From the NCBI GenBank assembly GCA_030150315.1, contig JASLGB010000160.1:1-9341 (forward strand): a stretch of 9,341 nt of DNA, given 5' to 3'. Under the pieces are notes generated by a model. That model saw nothing but the letters and a program-made list of their open reading frames with translations. It made no database searches and was not told the origin of the DNA. Each line of letters starts with the position of its first letter. Position 1 is the first letter of the stretch. Below are positions 1-5,799 of the stretch, piece by piece. This DNA comes from Dokdonella sp. Its GTDB lineage: Bacteria > Pseudomonadota > Gammaproteobacteria > Xanthomonadales > Rhodanobacteraceae. The translations under genes were made by a program, and so were the position numbers.

Positions 1-1600
1 GGTCACCCCAGCTCTGCGCATTCGAGTCGGAACGGCGCGAAAACTCCAGCTGGCCGTCGCCGAGACGGTCGTAGCGATGGCGGCGCGTGTTCGGCTCATC
101 GCGCTGCGCCTTGGCGTGCGTATAACGCCAGTCGATTTCCAGGTCGCGCGCCGCCGGAAAGGCGTGGTGGCCATCCACCTGTGTGGTCTGCAACTGGTTC
201 TCGACCCACTTCTGCTCGAAGAAGCGCGCATCGACGCTGTCGACGGTGCCGTCGCTGATCCGCGCGCGGTCTTCGGTCTGGCGCAACTGCAGGGCGGTCA
301 GCCCGATGCGGTGGTTCATGCCGATGTCCAGACCGGCGCGCGCGAACATGCCTAGGTCGATGTCGCGGCGCGTGTCGTCCACCGCCAGCTCCGCGACCGG
401 ACTGAGGCCGGCCGAGCCGGCGGCGTAGGTCGTGCGCTGCTCCTGCTGCGTGTTCCAGTTCTGGCTGTAACGCAGCGCGCCGATCACGCCGAGGCGCACC
501 TCGTCGGCGACGGCAAAGCCATTGCCCGCGCCGATCGAGAATGCCGTGTCCGGGCCGACTTCCTTGCTGCGCAGGCCGTAGCCGGCGGACGCCACATCGC
601 GGCCATAGGCTTGCAGCTGCTCGGGAGAGGCGCCGTCCGGATTGGACGAACTGCGCGGCCGCAGATAGCGGCCGCCGTCGGTTGCAGCCAGAAGCAACCC
701 GGGCATCTCGCGCGTGCCGTCGTCGCGGCCGCTCCAGTCGCGCGCGCCGCCGTCGTAGCGCAAGCCATCCTTTCCGGTCGTGCCGTCGGCATATCCGAGC
801 GTGCCCTGCAGGCGCAGGAACGGGCCATGCGGCACCTCGCGCGTGCGCAGTTGCACGGTGCCGCCGCCGAACTCGCCCGGCATGTCCGGCGAATAGGACT
901 TCTGCACCACGACGCCATCGAGCAGCTCGTTCGGAAACAGGTCCAGCGGCACGACGCGACGCGTGTAATCCGGGCTGGGAATCGGCGCGCCGTTCAGCAG
1001 CACGCTGGAATAGCGCTCGCCCAAACCGCGCACATAGACATAGCGCCCATCGACGAGGGTCAGGCCGGTGGCGCGCTTGAGCGAACTGGCCACGTCCGAA
1101 TCGCCGGCGCGTGCCAGCTGTTCGGCGCCGATGGCCTCGACCACCACGCCGGAGGTGCGGCGCTCGTCCAGATACAGCGCCTGATCGCCGCTGGCGGCGC
1201 GACCATGCACGGTCACGCCGGCCAGACGCTCGCCCTCGCCGGCGTCTTCGACGCTGGGCGGCCCTCCGAGGACGACCTCGGCCGTCGCGGCGACACCTTC
1301 GGCCACGTCCACGTCGGCGCCGATCGCCGATCCGTGTCCGTCCGCTTCCGCGGCGATGCCATACCGGCCCGGCGGCAAGGCGATGCGGACTTCGCCAGAT
1401 GCGTCGGTCGTCGCCGTGCGCGTGATTTCCTCTCCCGAGCGCGCCGTGCCGAGCAGGTCGACACGCGCCGCCAGCCCCGCGCCCGCCGCCGAGCGCACCC
1501 TCACCACCAGCGCCTGCTGTCCGTCTTCCGTCTTCGCCTGGACCAGCGGAGCCGCCATCAGCAGCACGCTTCCCAGTGCAAACTTGCGCAAACCACGCAT
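1..1600 (-). CDS. TonB-dependent outer-membrane receptor, N-terminal part (C-terminus beyond window)
   Basis: The minus-strand frame is open from an ATG at 1600-1598 to the window edge: 533 codons, no stop. Residues 1-22 form a signal peptide (MRGLRK, hydrophobic core, cut after VQA). Residues about 28-112 look like a carboxypeptidase-regulatory-like beta-sandwich (TTDASGEVRIALPPGRYGI) in place of a STN signalling domain. A possible TonB box (RLAGVTVHGR) lies near 125-134. The plug follows at about 140-255, with VDGRYVYVRGLGERYSSVLLNG, PIPSPDYTRRVVPLDLFP and the plug end YSPDMPGEFGGGTVQLRTRE. The rest is early beta-barrel. Such receptors import scarce nutrients (iron chelates, glycans, peptides) using TonB-ExbBD energy; the substrate cannot be told here. 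A weak GGTGAG lies just before the start. The gene diverges from argS. Receptor class is secure; substrate is unknown. Confidence 0.93.
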   Translation of the reverse strand, partial: MRGLRKFALGSVLLMAAPLVQAKTEDGQQALVVRVRSAAGAGLAARVDLLGTARSGEEITRTATTDASGEVRIALPPGRYGIAAEADGHGSAIGADVDVAEGVAATAEVVLGGPPSVEDAGEGERLAGVTVHGRAASGDQALYLDERRTSGVVVEAIGAEQLARAGDSDVASSLKRATGLTLVDGRYVYVRGLGERYSSVLLNGAPIPSPDYTRRVVPLDLFPNELLDGVVVQKSYSPDMPGEFGGGTVQLRTREVPHGPFLRLQGTLGYADGTTGKDGLRYDGGARDWSGRDDGTREMPGLLLAATDGGRYLRPRSSSNPDGASPEQLQAYGRDVASAGYGLRSKEVGPDTAFSIGAGNGFAVADEVRLGVIGALRYSQNWNTQQEQRTTYAAGSAGLSPVAELAVDDTRRDIDLGMFARAGLDIGMNHRIGLTALQLRQTEDRARISDGTVDSVDARFFEQKWVENQLQTTQVDGHHAFPAARDLEIDWRYTHAKAQRDEPNTRRHRYDRLGDGQLEFSRRSDSNAQSWGD

Positions 1601-1620
1601 TGCCTCACCCCTGCAGGACC

Positions 1621-1650
1621 GTCCCCGCGAAACGGTCTTCGCGGCAGGAC
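1621..1650 (-). promoter_or_regulatory. Stem-loop in the presumed leader of the TonB-dependent receptor gene
   Basis: CCGCGAA (1625-1631) and TTCGCGG (1638-1644) form a perfect 7-bp inverted repeat with a 6-nt loop. GTCC (1621-1624) and GGAC (1647-1650) add 4 bp across a 2-nt bulge. The structure sits 21-50 nt upstream of the receptor start codon, so it would lie in the 5' leader if transcription starts further upstream. It could act on translation or mRNA stability, or be a protein-binding dyad. I could not identify a convincing promoter for the receptor gene in 1601-1735. The pairing is seen; the role is inferred. Confidence 0.35.
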
Positions 1651-1735
1651 ACAAGCGGGCCAGCGTAGAGGGCGCGGTTTACCGTAGGATGACGCGGCCC
1701 CGCGCGGCAGGCGGGTGTGAAGGCGCGGCAGCCTC

Positions 1736-1741
1736 TACAAT
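1736..1741 (+). promoter_or_regulatory. Possible -10 box of the argS promoter
   Basis: TACAAT matches the sigma-70 -10 consensus at 5 of 6 positions and stands out in GC-rich surroundings. It would start transcription near 1748, giving a leader of about 24 nt before the GTG at 1772. No good -35 hexamer is present at 16-18 bp spacing. If the box is real, the in-frame GTG at 1742 cannot be the start because it lies upstream of the transcript. The rest of the 171-bp divergent gap shows nothing else I can support except the receptor-leader hairpin. Confidence 0.35.
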
Positions 1742-1771
1742 GTGCGGCTCCCCGTTCGACATCCTTCGCCC

Positions 1772-3457
1772 GTGAAAGACCAACTCGCCGATTCCCTCCT
1801 TCAGGCGCTGCAAGCGCTCCAGTCCGACGGCACCGTTCCGGCGGGCGATCCGCCGTCCTTTGTCGTCGAGCGCACCAAGAGTCGCGAGCACGGCGATTTC
1901 GCCACCAACCTGGCGCTGATGCTGGCCAAGCTCGCCGGGCGCAAGCCGCGCGATCTCGCCAACGCGCTGGTCGCGGCGCTGCCGCCGAGCGCGGAAATCG
2001 CCAAGGTCGAGATCGCCGGCCCCGGCTTCATCAACTTCTTCCTGAGTCCGGCCGCCTTTCACGCGCAAGTGCGCCAGGTGCTGGAGCGCGGCGCCGACTA
2101 CGGCCGCGGCAACGCCGGCAACGGCCGCGTGGCCGGCGTGGAGTTCGTCTCCGCCAATCCGACCGGCCCGCTGCACGTCGGCCACGGCCGCGCGGCGGCG
2201 ATCGGCGACTGCATCGCACGCGTGCTCGGCGCCAACGGCTGGAGCGTGAAGCGCGAGTTCTACTACAACGACGCCGGCGCGCAGATCAACAATCTGGCGA
2301 TCTCGGTGCAGGCGCGCGCGCGCGGCAAGGGCCCGGAAGACGCCGGCTGGCCCGAAGACGGCTACCGTGGCGACTACATCAAGGACGTGGCGCAGGCCTA
2401 TCTCGACGGCGCCAGCGTCGAAGTGGACGGCGTGCGCATCGTCGGCGCGAAGGACGTCGACGATCTCGACGCGATCCGCCGCTTCGCCGTCGCCTACCTG
2501 CGCCGCGAGCAGAACGCCGACTTGGCCGCGTTCGGCGTCGGTTTCGACGTCTATTTCCTCGAGTCCTCGCTGTATGACGACGGCAAGGTCGAGGACACCG
2601 TGAAGGCCCTCGTCGCCAATGGCCATGCCTACGAGGAAGGTGGCGCGCTGTGGCTGCGCACGACCGACTTCGGCGACGACAAGGACCGCGTCATGCGCAA
2701 GTCCGACGGCAGCTACACCTACTTCCTGCCGGACGTGGCCTACCACCTCAGCAAGTGGCAGCGCGGCTACGAGCGCGCGATCACCGAACTCGGTTCCGAC
2801 CACCACGGTTCGCTGGCACGCGTGAAGGCGGGCCTGCAGGCGCTGGATGTCGGCATTCCGAAGAACTGGCCCGAATACGTGCTGCACCAGATGGTCACGG
2901 TCATGCGCGGCGGCGAGGAAGTGAAGCTGTCCAAGCGCGCCGGCAGCTATGTCACCCTGCGCGACCTCATCGACGAAGTCGGCCGCGACGCGACGCGCTG
3001 GTTCCTGATCGCGCGCAAGTCCGACTCGCAGCTGGTGTTCGACATCGACCTTGCACGCGCGCAGACCAACGACAACCCGGTCTACTACGTGCAGTACGCG
3101 CACGCCCGCGTCATGAGCGTGCTGCGCCAGCTCGGCGAGCGCGGCCTTGCCTGGGATCGCGCCAACGGCCTCACCCACCTCGACCGCCTCGACAGCGCGG
3201 CCGAGCAGCAGGTCATGCTGGAACTGTCGCGCTTCGGCGAAGTGGTCGAAGCCGCCGGCGCAAGCCTTGAGGCGCACCTGATTGCCACCTGGCTGCGCGA
3301 ACTCGCGGCCGCCTTCCACGGCTGGTACAACACCAGCCAGTTTCTGGTCGACGACGCGGACCTGCGCGATGCGCGGCTGGCACTGGCCAACGCCGTGCGT
3401 CAGGCCCTCGTCAACGGCCTCGACCTGCTGGGCGTTTCCGCCCCGGAGAGCATGTAA
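1772..3457 (+). CDS. argS: Arginine--tRNA ligase (class I aminoacyl-tRNA synthetase)
   Basis: Cytoplasmic enzyme that charges tRNA-Arg with arginine using ATP; 561 residues, normal length for bacterial ArgS. Residues 1-100 form the ArgS-specific Add1 N-terminal domain (EHGDFATN at 40-46, IAGPGFINF at 81-89). The class I HIGH signature is HVGHG at 135-139, within SANPTGPLHVGHGRAAAIGD. The KMSK-type loop is KLSKRAG at 385-391. The DALR anticodon-binding domain fills about 440-561 and ends GVSAPESM. The start is GTG at 1772: it gives an N-terminus matching the family, whereas the in-frame GTG at 1742 adds a non-conserved RLPVRHPSP stretch. No Shine-Dalgarno sequence precedes it. The stop overlaps the next gene's ATG by one base (TAATG), pointing to translational coupling. 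Close similarity to Xanthomonas-type ArgS is recalled, not searched. Confidence 0.97.
   Translation: MKDQLADSLLQALQALQSDGTVPAGDPPSFVVERTKSREHGDFATNLALMLAKLAGRKPRDLANALVAALPPSAEIAKVEIAGPGFINFFLSPAAFHAQVRQVLERGADYGRGNAGNGRVAGVEFVSANPTGPLHVGHGRAAAIGDCIARVLGANGWSVKREFYYNDAGAQINNLAISVQARARGKGPEDAGWPEDGYRGDYIKDVAQAYLDGASVEVDGVRIVGAKDVDDLDAIRRFAVAYLRREQNADLAAFGVGFDVYFLESSLYDDGKVEDTVKALVANGHAYEEGGALWLRTTDFGDDKDRVMRKSDGSYTYFLPDVAYHLSKWQRGYERAITELGSDHHGSLARVKAGLQALDVGIPKNWPEYVLHQMVTVMRGGEEVKLSKRAGSYVTLRDLIDEVGRDATRWFLIARKSDSQLVFDIDLARAQTNDNPVYYVQYAHARVMSVLRQLGERGLAWDRANGLTHLDRLDSAAEQQVMLELSRFGEVVEAAGASLEAHLIATWLRELAAAFHGWYNTSQFLVDDADLRDARLALANAVRQALVNGLDLLGVSAPESM
3445..3450 (+). promoter_or_regulatory. 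Ribosome binding site of the SPOR-domain gene, inside the argS end
   Basis: GGAGAG lies within the last codons of argS; its GGAG core ends 8 nt before the ATG at 3457. This supports that ATG as the start and lets the downstream gene be translated independently as well as by coupling through the TAATG overlap. Confidence 0.65.
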
Positions 3458-4095
3458 TGGCAGCGAAGAAGAACAGCCGCCAGGCGACTCGTGGCGGGGC
3501 CCCGCAGAAGCCGGCGTGGCTGTGGGTGCTGGTCGGCATGGCGCTCGGCATCGGTCTGATGCTGGTCGTGCTGGGCAAGGACTGGGCACCGTTCCTGCGC
3601 AAGAGCAACCTGCCGCAGCCCAATCCGCAGGCGACCGCCCCGCGCGCAAGCGAGGCGCCGGTGGCCGACGCCAAGCCGGCAACCGTGGCCGCTCCGCCGA
3701 AGAAGAACTACGACTTCTATCAGGTGCTGCCGGAAGCGGAAGTCGTCATTCCCGACGCGGAGCTGACCGCCAAGGCGAAGGCGGAAAAGCAGGCCACCGC
3801 AGCAACGCCGCCGGCAGGCACCGCACCGGTTCCGACCACGCCCGCCGCGGCCGCCAGCGGCCGCTATGTGCTGCAGGTCAGCTCGCTGCCAGACGCACGC
3901 GCCGCCGATGAAATGAAGGCGCGGCTGGCACTCTCCGGGTTCAGCGCGCAGGTGCAGCCGGTCACGATCAACGGCAAGACCTGGCACCGCGTGCGCGTCG
4001 GCCCCTACGCCAGCGCCAGCTCGCTCGAAGCGGCGAAGAAATCGCTCGCCGACAGCGGCTTCAATGCGATCGCTCTGAAGGAACAGTCGCCCTGA
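3457..4095 (+). CDS. SPOR-domain, FtsN-like cell-division protein
   Basis: A 212-residue bitopic inner-membrane protein with FtsN layout. Residues 1-19 are a basic cytoplasmic tail (MAAKKNSRQATRGGAPQKP). One transmembrane helix spans about 20-40 (WLWVLVGMALGIGLMLVVLG). A Pro/Ala-rich periplasmic linker covers about 50-134 and contains YDFYQVLPEAEVVIP at 85-99. The SPOR domain fills about 136-208 (YVLQVSSLPDARAADEMKARL ... WHRVRVGPYASASSLEAAKKSL). SPOR domains bind septal peptidoglycan lacking stem peptides and bring proteins to the division site. The gene directly follows argS with a TAATG overlap, the position of the FtsN-like gene in Pseudomonas (PA5051-PA5052). The SPOR call is secure; equivalence to FtsN is inferred from layout and position, since other SPOR proteins (DedD, DamX) share the plan. 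Confidence 0.9.
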   Translation: MAAKKNSRQATRGGAPQKPAWLWVLVGMALGIGLMLVVLGKDWAPFLRKSNLPQPNPQATAPRASEAPVADAKPATVAAPPKKNYDFYQVLPEAEVVIPDAELTAKAKAEKQATAATPPAGTAPVPTTPAAAASGRYVLQVSSLPDARAADEMKARLALSGFSAQVQPVTINGKTWHRVRVGPYASASSLEAAKKSLADSGFNAIALKEQSP

Positions 4096-4100
4096 CGACC

Positions 4101-4140
4101 GCGACGGCATTGCGGCCGGCGCGGCCGCAACAGCTGTCGC
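4101..4140 (+). terminator. Long hairpin just after the SPOR gene (possible terminator without U-tract)
   Basis: The inner stem is a perfect 8-bp inverted repeat, TTGCGGCC (4110-4117) with GGCCGCAA (4123-4130), around a 5-nt loop. A 1x2 internal loop separates it from an outer 8-pair stem, GCGACGGC (4101-4108) with GCTGTCGC (4133-4140), which includes one G-U pair. It starts 5 nt after the stop codon at 4095. No T-run follows, so it is not a textbook intrinsic terminator; it may stabilise the mRNA 3' end or cause weak termination between convergent genes. Confidence 0.5.
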
Positions 4141-4210
4141 CGGATCGAAACCTGCGTGGGGGGTCACCGCTGCGGAATTCCCGCACAGCCCGTCCACACC
4201 GCATCATGGA

Positions 4211-4228
4211 GCGCCGGAAATCCGGCGC
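4211..4228 (-). terminator. Compact hairpin just after yjjJ (possible terminator without U-tract)
   Basis: GCGCCGGA (4211-4218) and TCCGGCGC (4221-4228) form a perfect inverted repeat, folding as a 7-bp GC stem with a 4-nt loop. On the minus strand it begins 7 nt after the yjjJ stop (4237-4235), mirroring the hairpin after the SPOR gene. No T-run follows on the minus strand. A smaller 5-bp stem, TGCGG/CCGCA at 4171-4185, lies between the two. The remainder of this short convergent gap shows no gene. Confidence 0.45.
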
Positions 4229-4234
4229 GCAGCC

Positions 4235-5611
4235 TCAACCGAGGAAGGTCATCGCCCGCGCAATCGCCGCGTCGGCGTCTGCCGCGATCGCGCGGAGCGC
4301 GGCCGAGATGCGTGCGTCTTCGCCGACGCGTCGCCAGAAAATCGCCGCCATGCGCGCAGCTTCGCGCCAATCGTCCTGCTGCTCCGGCGTCGGCAAGGCG
4401 ATTTCGTAGCGATTCGCGACGACCTCGCCGCTGACCAGCGGGCGGAAGCGCATCGGCAGCATGTCGTAGGCCGGCGCCAGCGGCAGCGGGCGGCGATCGA
4501 CGAGATGCAGCGAGGCGTTGCCGAGGTGCATGTCGCTGTTGGCAATCAAGGTGCCGTACCAGCCGGTGAGGCACAGGCGACGCGCATCCTCGGCGTCGAG
4601 CCAGCCGTCGCGTTGAAGCTCCCGCGCGAACGCGCGCCAGTCGATGCGACCGTGGCCGTAGTACGCCGCGTCGAGCGCGGCCAGCGAGACGAGGCCGCGA
4701 CGGCCGAGCGATGGCGTGCGGTCGAAACGCGTCGATTGCAGGAACACGCGGCCGCCGGCTTCGACGATCGCGCTGTCCGCGGCCGGCAGCGCATGCTCGC
4801 GAAGCACCGTGCAAGCATGGTGCTCGGCGATCAGCAGATCGGCCCAGCGCCGGCCGGCTGGCGTTTCCACGCGATCGCTGAATTTCACGATGACCGGGAG
4901 AAGACCGTCGGCGGCGCGCAGCGTGATCGCGAACTTCGGCTGCTCGCCGCCGGCCGAGGAACCGACCGCCTCGCCGCGCAATGCGGCATCGGCGAGCTGC
5001 GGGTAACGCGCCTCGCGCTCTCCGGCCGGAACCGGGTCCTGCGGATCGAGGATCGCGTGCAACGCGCGCTGCAACGACGCTTCGCCGAGCACGAGATCGC
5101 CGGGCTGGTCGTCGCCATGGCGCAGCAGCGCGAACGCGACGTCGTCGCCGCGCCATATCGCGATGTCGTTCGGCGCGCCGATGTCGGCGGCGACACGGCG
5201 CGCGAACGCGCGGCCGAGGAAGCCTTGCGGGCGCTGGTCGTCGAGGAACCACGGCAGGCCGGGATAGAGGCCGGACGCGAAATCGCCATGGGTCAGCGCA
5301 GGCCGCTCGCCGTCGCGCTCGAAGAAGAAACCGTCGCCGTGCAGCGCGTGCAGTTCGCCGATGCGTTCGGGTCGCGCGTCGGCATCAATGCGATACAGCG
5401 GCCAGTGGCTGCCCATGCGCGCGACATCGTGGGCGAGTGCGTAGCGCGCGGCGCGAGCGCGGCCGATGCGCACGACGCGTTCGCCGGCCTGCGCGAGCAG
5501 GCGCGAAACTGTCGGCTGGCTGACCTCGAGTTCAGCGGCGATCGCCGCCGCCGGCAGTGCGCCCTGGCGGCGGAGCAGTGCTTCGAGTGCGGCCCAGCGG
5601 GTCTCTTCCAT
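4235..5611 (-). CDS. yjjJ: HipA-family serine/threonine kinase with fused N-terminal winged HTH (YjjJ type)
   Basis: A 458-residue HipA-like kinase with its own DNA-binding domain. Residues about 5-58 form a winged helix-turn-helix (LPAAAIAAELEVSQPTVSRLL, then a wing GRARAARYAL). The kinase region follows: Gly-rich loop SSAGGEQPKF at 218-227, matching HipA's SxAGxQxK loop with its regulatory serine; ATP-site lysine K243 in VIVKFSDR; catalytic loop NSDMHLGN at 358-365 (D360, N365); and metal-binding D383 in AYDMLP. All key residues are intact, so an active kinase is expected. HipA itself phosphorylates glutamyl-tRNA synthetase; targets of YjjJ-type proteins are not established to my knowledge. 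The usual separate HipB antitoxin gene is absent: the next gene upstream on this strand is an oxidoreductase. The start ATG fits the HTH and has no Shine-Dalgarno sequence. The family is secure; toxin activity here is inferred. Confidence 0.9.
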   Translation of the reverse strand: MEETRWAALEALLRRQGALPAAAIAAELEVSQPTVSRLLAQAGERVVRIGRARAARYALAHDVARMGSHWPLYRIDADARPERIGELHALHGDGFFFERDGERPALTHGDFASGLYPGLPWFLDDQRPQGFLGRAFARRVAADIGAPNDIAIWRGDDVAFALLRHGDDQPGDLVLGEASLQRALHAILDPQDPVPAGEREARYPQLADAALRGEAVGSSAGGEQPKFAITLRAADGLLPVIVKFSDRVETPAGRRWADLLIAEHHACTVLREHALPAADSAIVEAGGRVFLQSTRFDRTPSLGRRGLVSLAALDAAYYGHGRIDWRAFARELQRDGWLDAEDARRLCLTGWYGTLIANSDMHLGNASLHLVDRRPLPLAPAYDMLPMRFRPLVSGEVVANRYEIALPTPEQQDDWREAARMAAIFWRRVGEDARISAALRAIAADADAAIARAMTFLG

Positions 5612-5641
5612 GAGGTAGATTGAATAGATCTATGAATAGAT
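5611..5641. repeat. Tandem TGAATAGAT direct repeats, candidate operator of yjjJ
   Basis: TGAATAGAT occurs exactly at 5621-5629 and 5633-5641, a 12-bp period. A degenerate unit, TGAGGTAGAT, stands directly before them at 5611-5620. The overlap of the two exact copies produces a perfect 10-bp palindrome, ATAGATCTAT, at 5624-5633. The array spans the promoter spacer, the -10 box and the start codon. A protein bound here would block RNA polymerase. The winged HTH at the YjjJ N-terminus is the natural candidate ligand, but no binding can be read from sequence. Confidence 0.55.
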
Positions 5642-5647
5642 AATCAA
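5619..5647 (-). promoter_or_regulatory. Candidate yjjJ promoter giving a leaderless or near-leaderless mRNA
   Basis: Read on the minus strand: -35 TTGATT (5647-5642), a 17-bp spacer, then -10 TTCAAT (5624-5619), which has 4 of 6 consensus bases including final AAT. Only 7 nt separate the -10 from the ATG at 5611, so transcription would start at or next to the start codon. That fits the lack of a Shine-Dalgarno sequence. The direct repeats described separately fill the spacer and overlap the -10, as expected for a repressor-controlled promoter. It is a prediction from spacing and hexamer match. Confidence 0.5.
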
Positions 5648-5694
5648 GCCTGACGATGGCGACAAACCACCTCAGCAGCGAAAAGAATTACCCC

Positions 5695-5717
5695 AACTAC
5701 ATGATTTTCATGTAGTT
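5695..5717. repeat. Perfect 10-bp inverted repeat with 3-nt loop upstream of yjjJ
   Basis: AACTACATGA (5695-5704) and TCATGTAGTT (5708-5717) are exact reverse complements around TTT. The element lies about 50 bp upstream of the yjjJ -35 box in an AT-richer stretch: 34 G/C in the 80 bases 5641-5720, unlike the flanking genes. It could be a regulator-binding dyad or an RNA hairpin. No T-run follows on either strand, so an intrinsic terminator is unlikely. Confidence 0.5.
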
Positions 5718-5762
5718 AACTCAAAGAATCCGAGAGCAACTCGCCTGCCTACCACCAAACTT

Positions 5763-5799
5763 GCGGGATCGATGAATAGATTTTTTGATCGATTCCCGC
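5763..5799. repeat. Imperfect stem-loop carrying a third TGAATAGAT copy
   Basis: GCGGGA (5763-5768) pairs with TCCCGC (5794-5799). After a one-base bulge, TCGAT (5769-5773) pairs with ATCGA (5788-5792), leaving a 14-nt loop with a T6 run. A third exact TGAATAGAT lies at 5773-5781, running from the last base of the stem into the loop. The right arm (5794-5799) overlaps the neighbouring 12-bp hairpin by 4 nt, so the two cannot form together in one transcript. Confidence 0.4.

Noticed and set aside
1610..1617. CCTGCAGG palindrome just upstream of the receptor start
   Set aside because: A single 8-bp GC-rich palindrome is expected by chance in such DNA, and no related sites are nearby.
611..1687. 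A 358-codon plus-strand frame antisense to the TonB-dependent receptor
   Set aside because: The minus-strand frame encodes a signal peptide, regulatory-like domain and plug motifs in order; the plus-strand product is Arg/Ala-rich with no motif.
1679..3682. A 667-codon open frame on the minus strand antisense to argS
   Set aside because: It lies opposite a clearly conserved argS. Long antisense frames are common in high-GC genes with strong third-position GC bias, and the product shows no recognisable domain or motif.
4505..5623. A 372-codon plus-strand frame antisense to yjjJ
   Set aside because: It is the shadow of a kinase gene with intact catalytic motifs; no family resemblance of its own.
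5656..5715. A 19-codon plus-strand open frame (MATNHLSSEKNYPNYMIFM) in the yjjJ upstream gap
   Set aside because: No Shine-Dalgarno sequence or clear promoter precedes it, and its end coincides with the 10-bp inverted repeat. Without conservation or expression data it cannot be called a gene.
5781..5786. T6 run as part of an intrinsic terminator
   Set aside because: On the plus strand the strong 12-bp hairpin follows the T-run instead of preceding it, and on the minus strand the run is A6, so the order is wrong for intrinsic termination in either direction.
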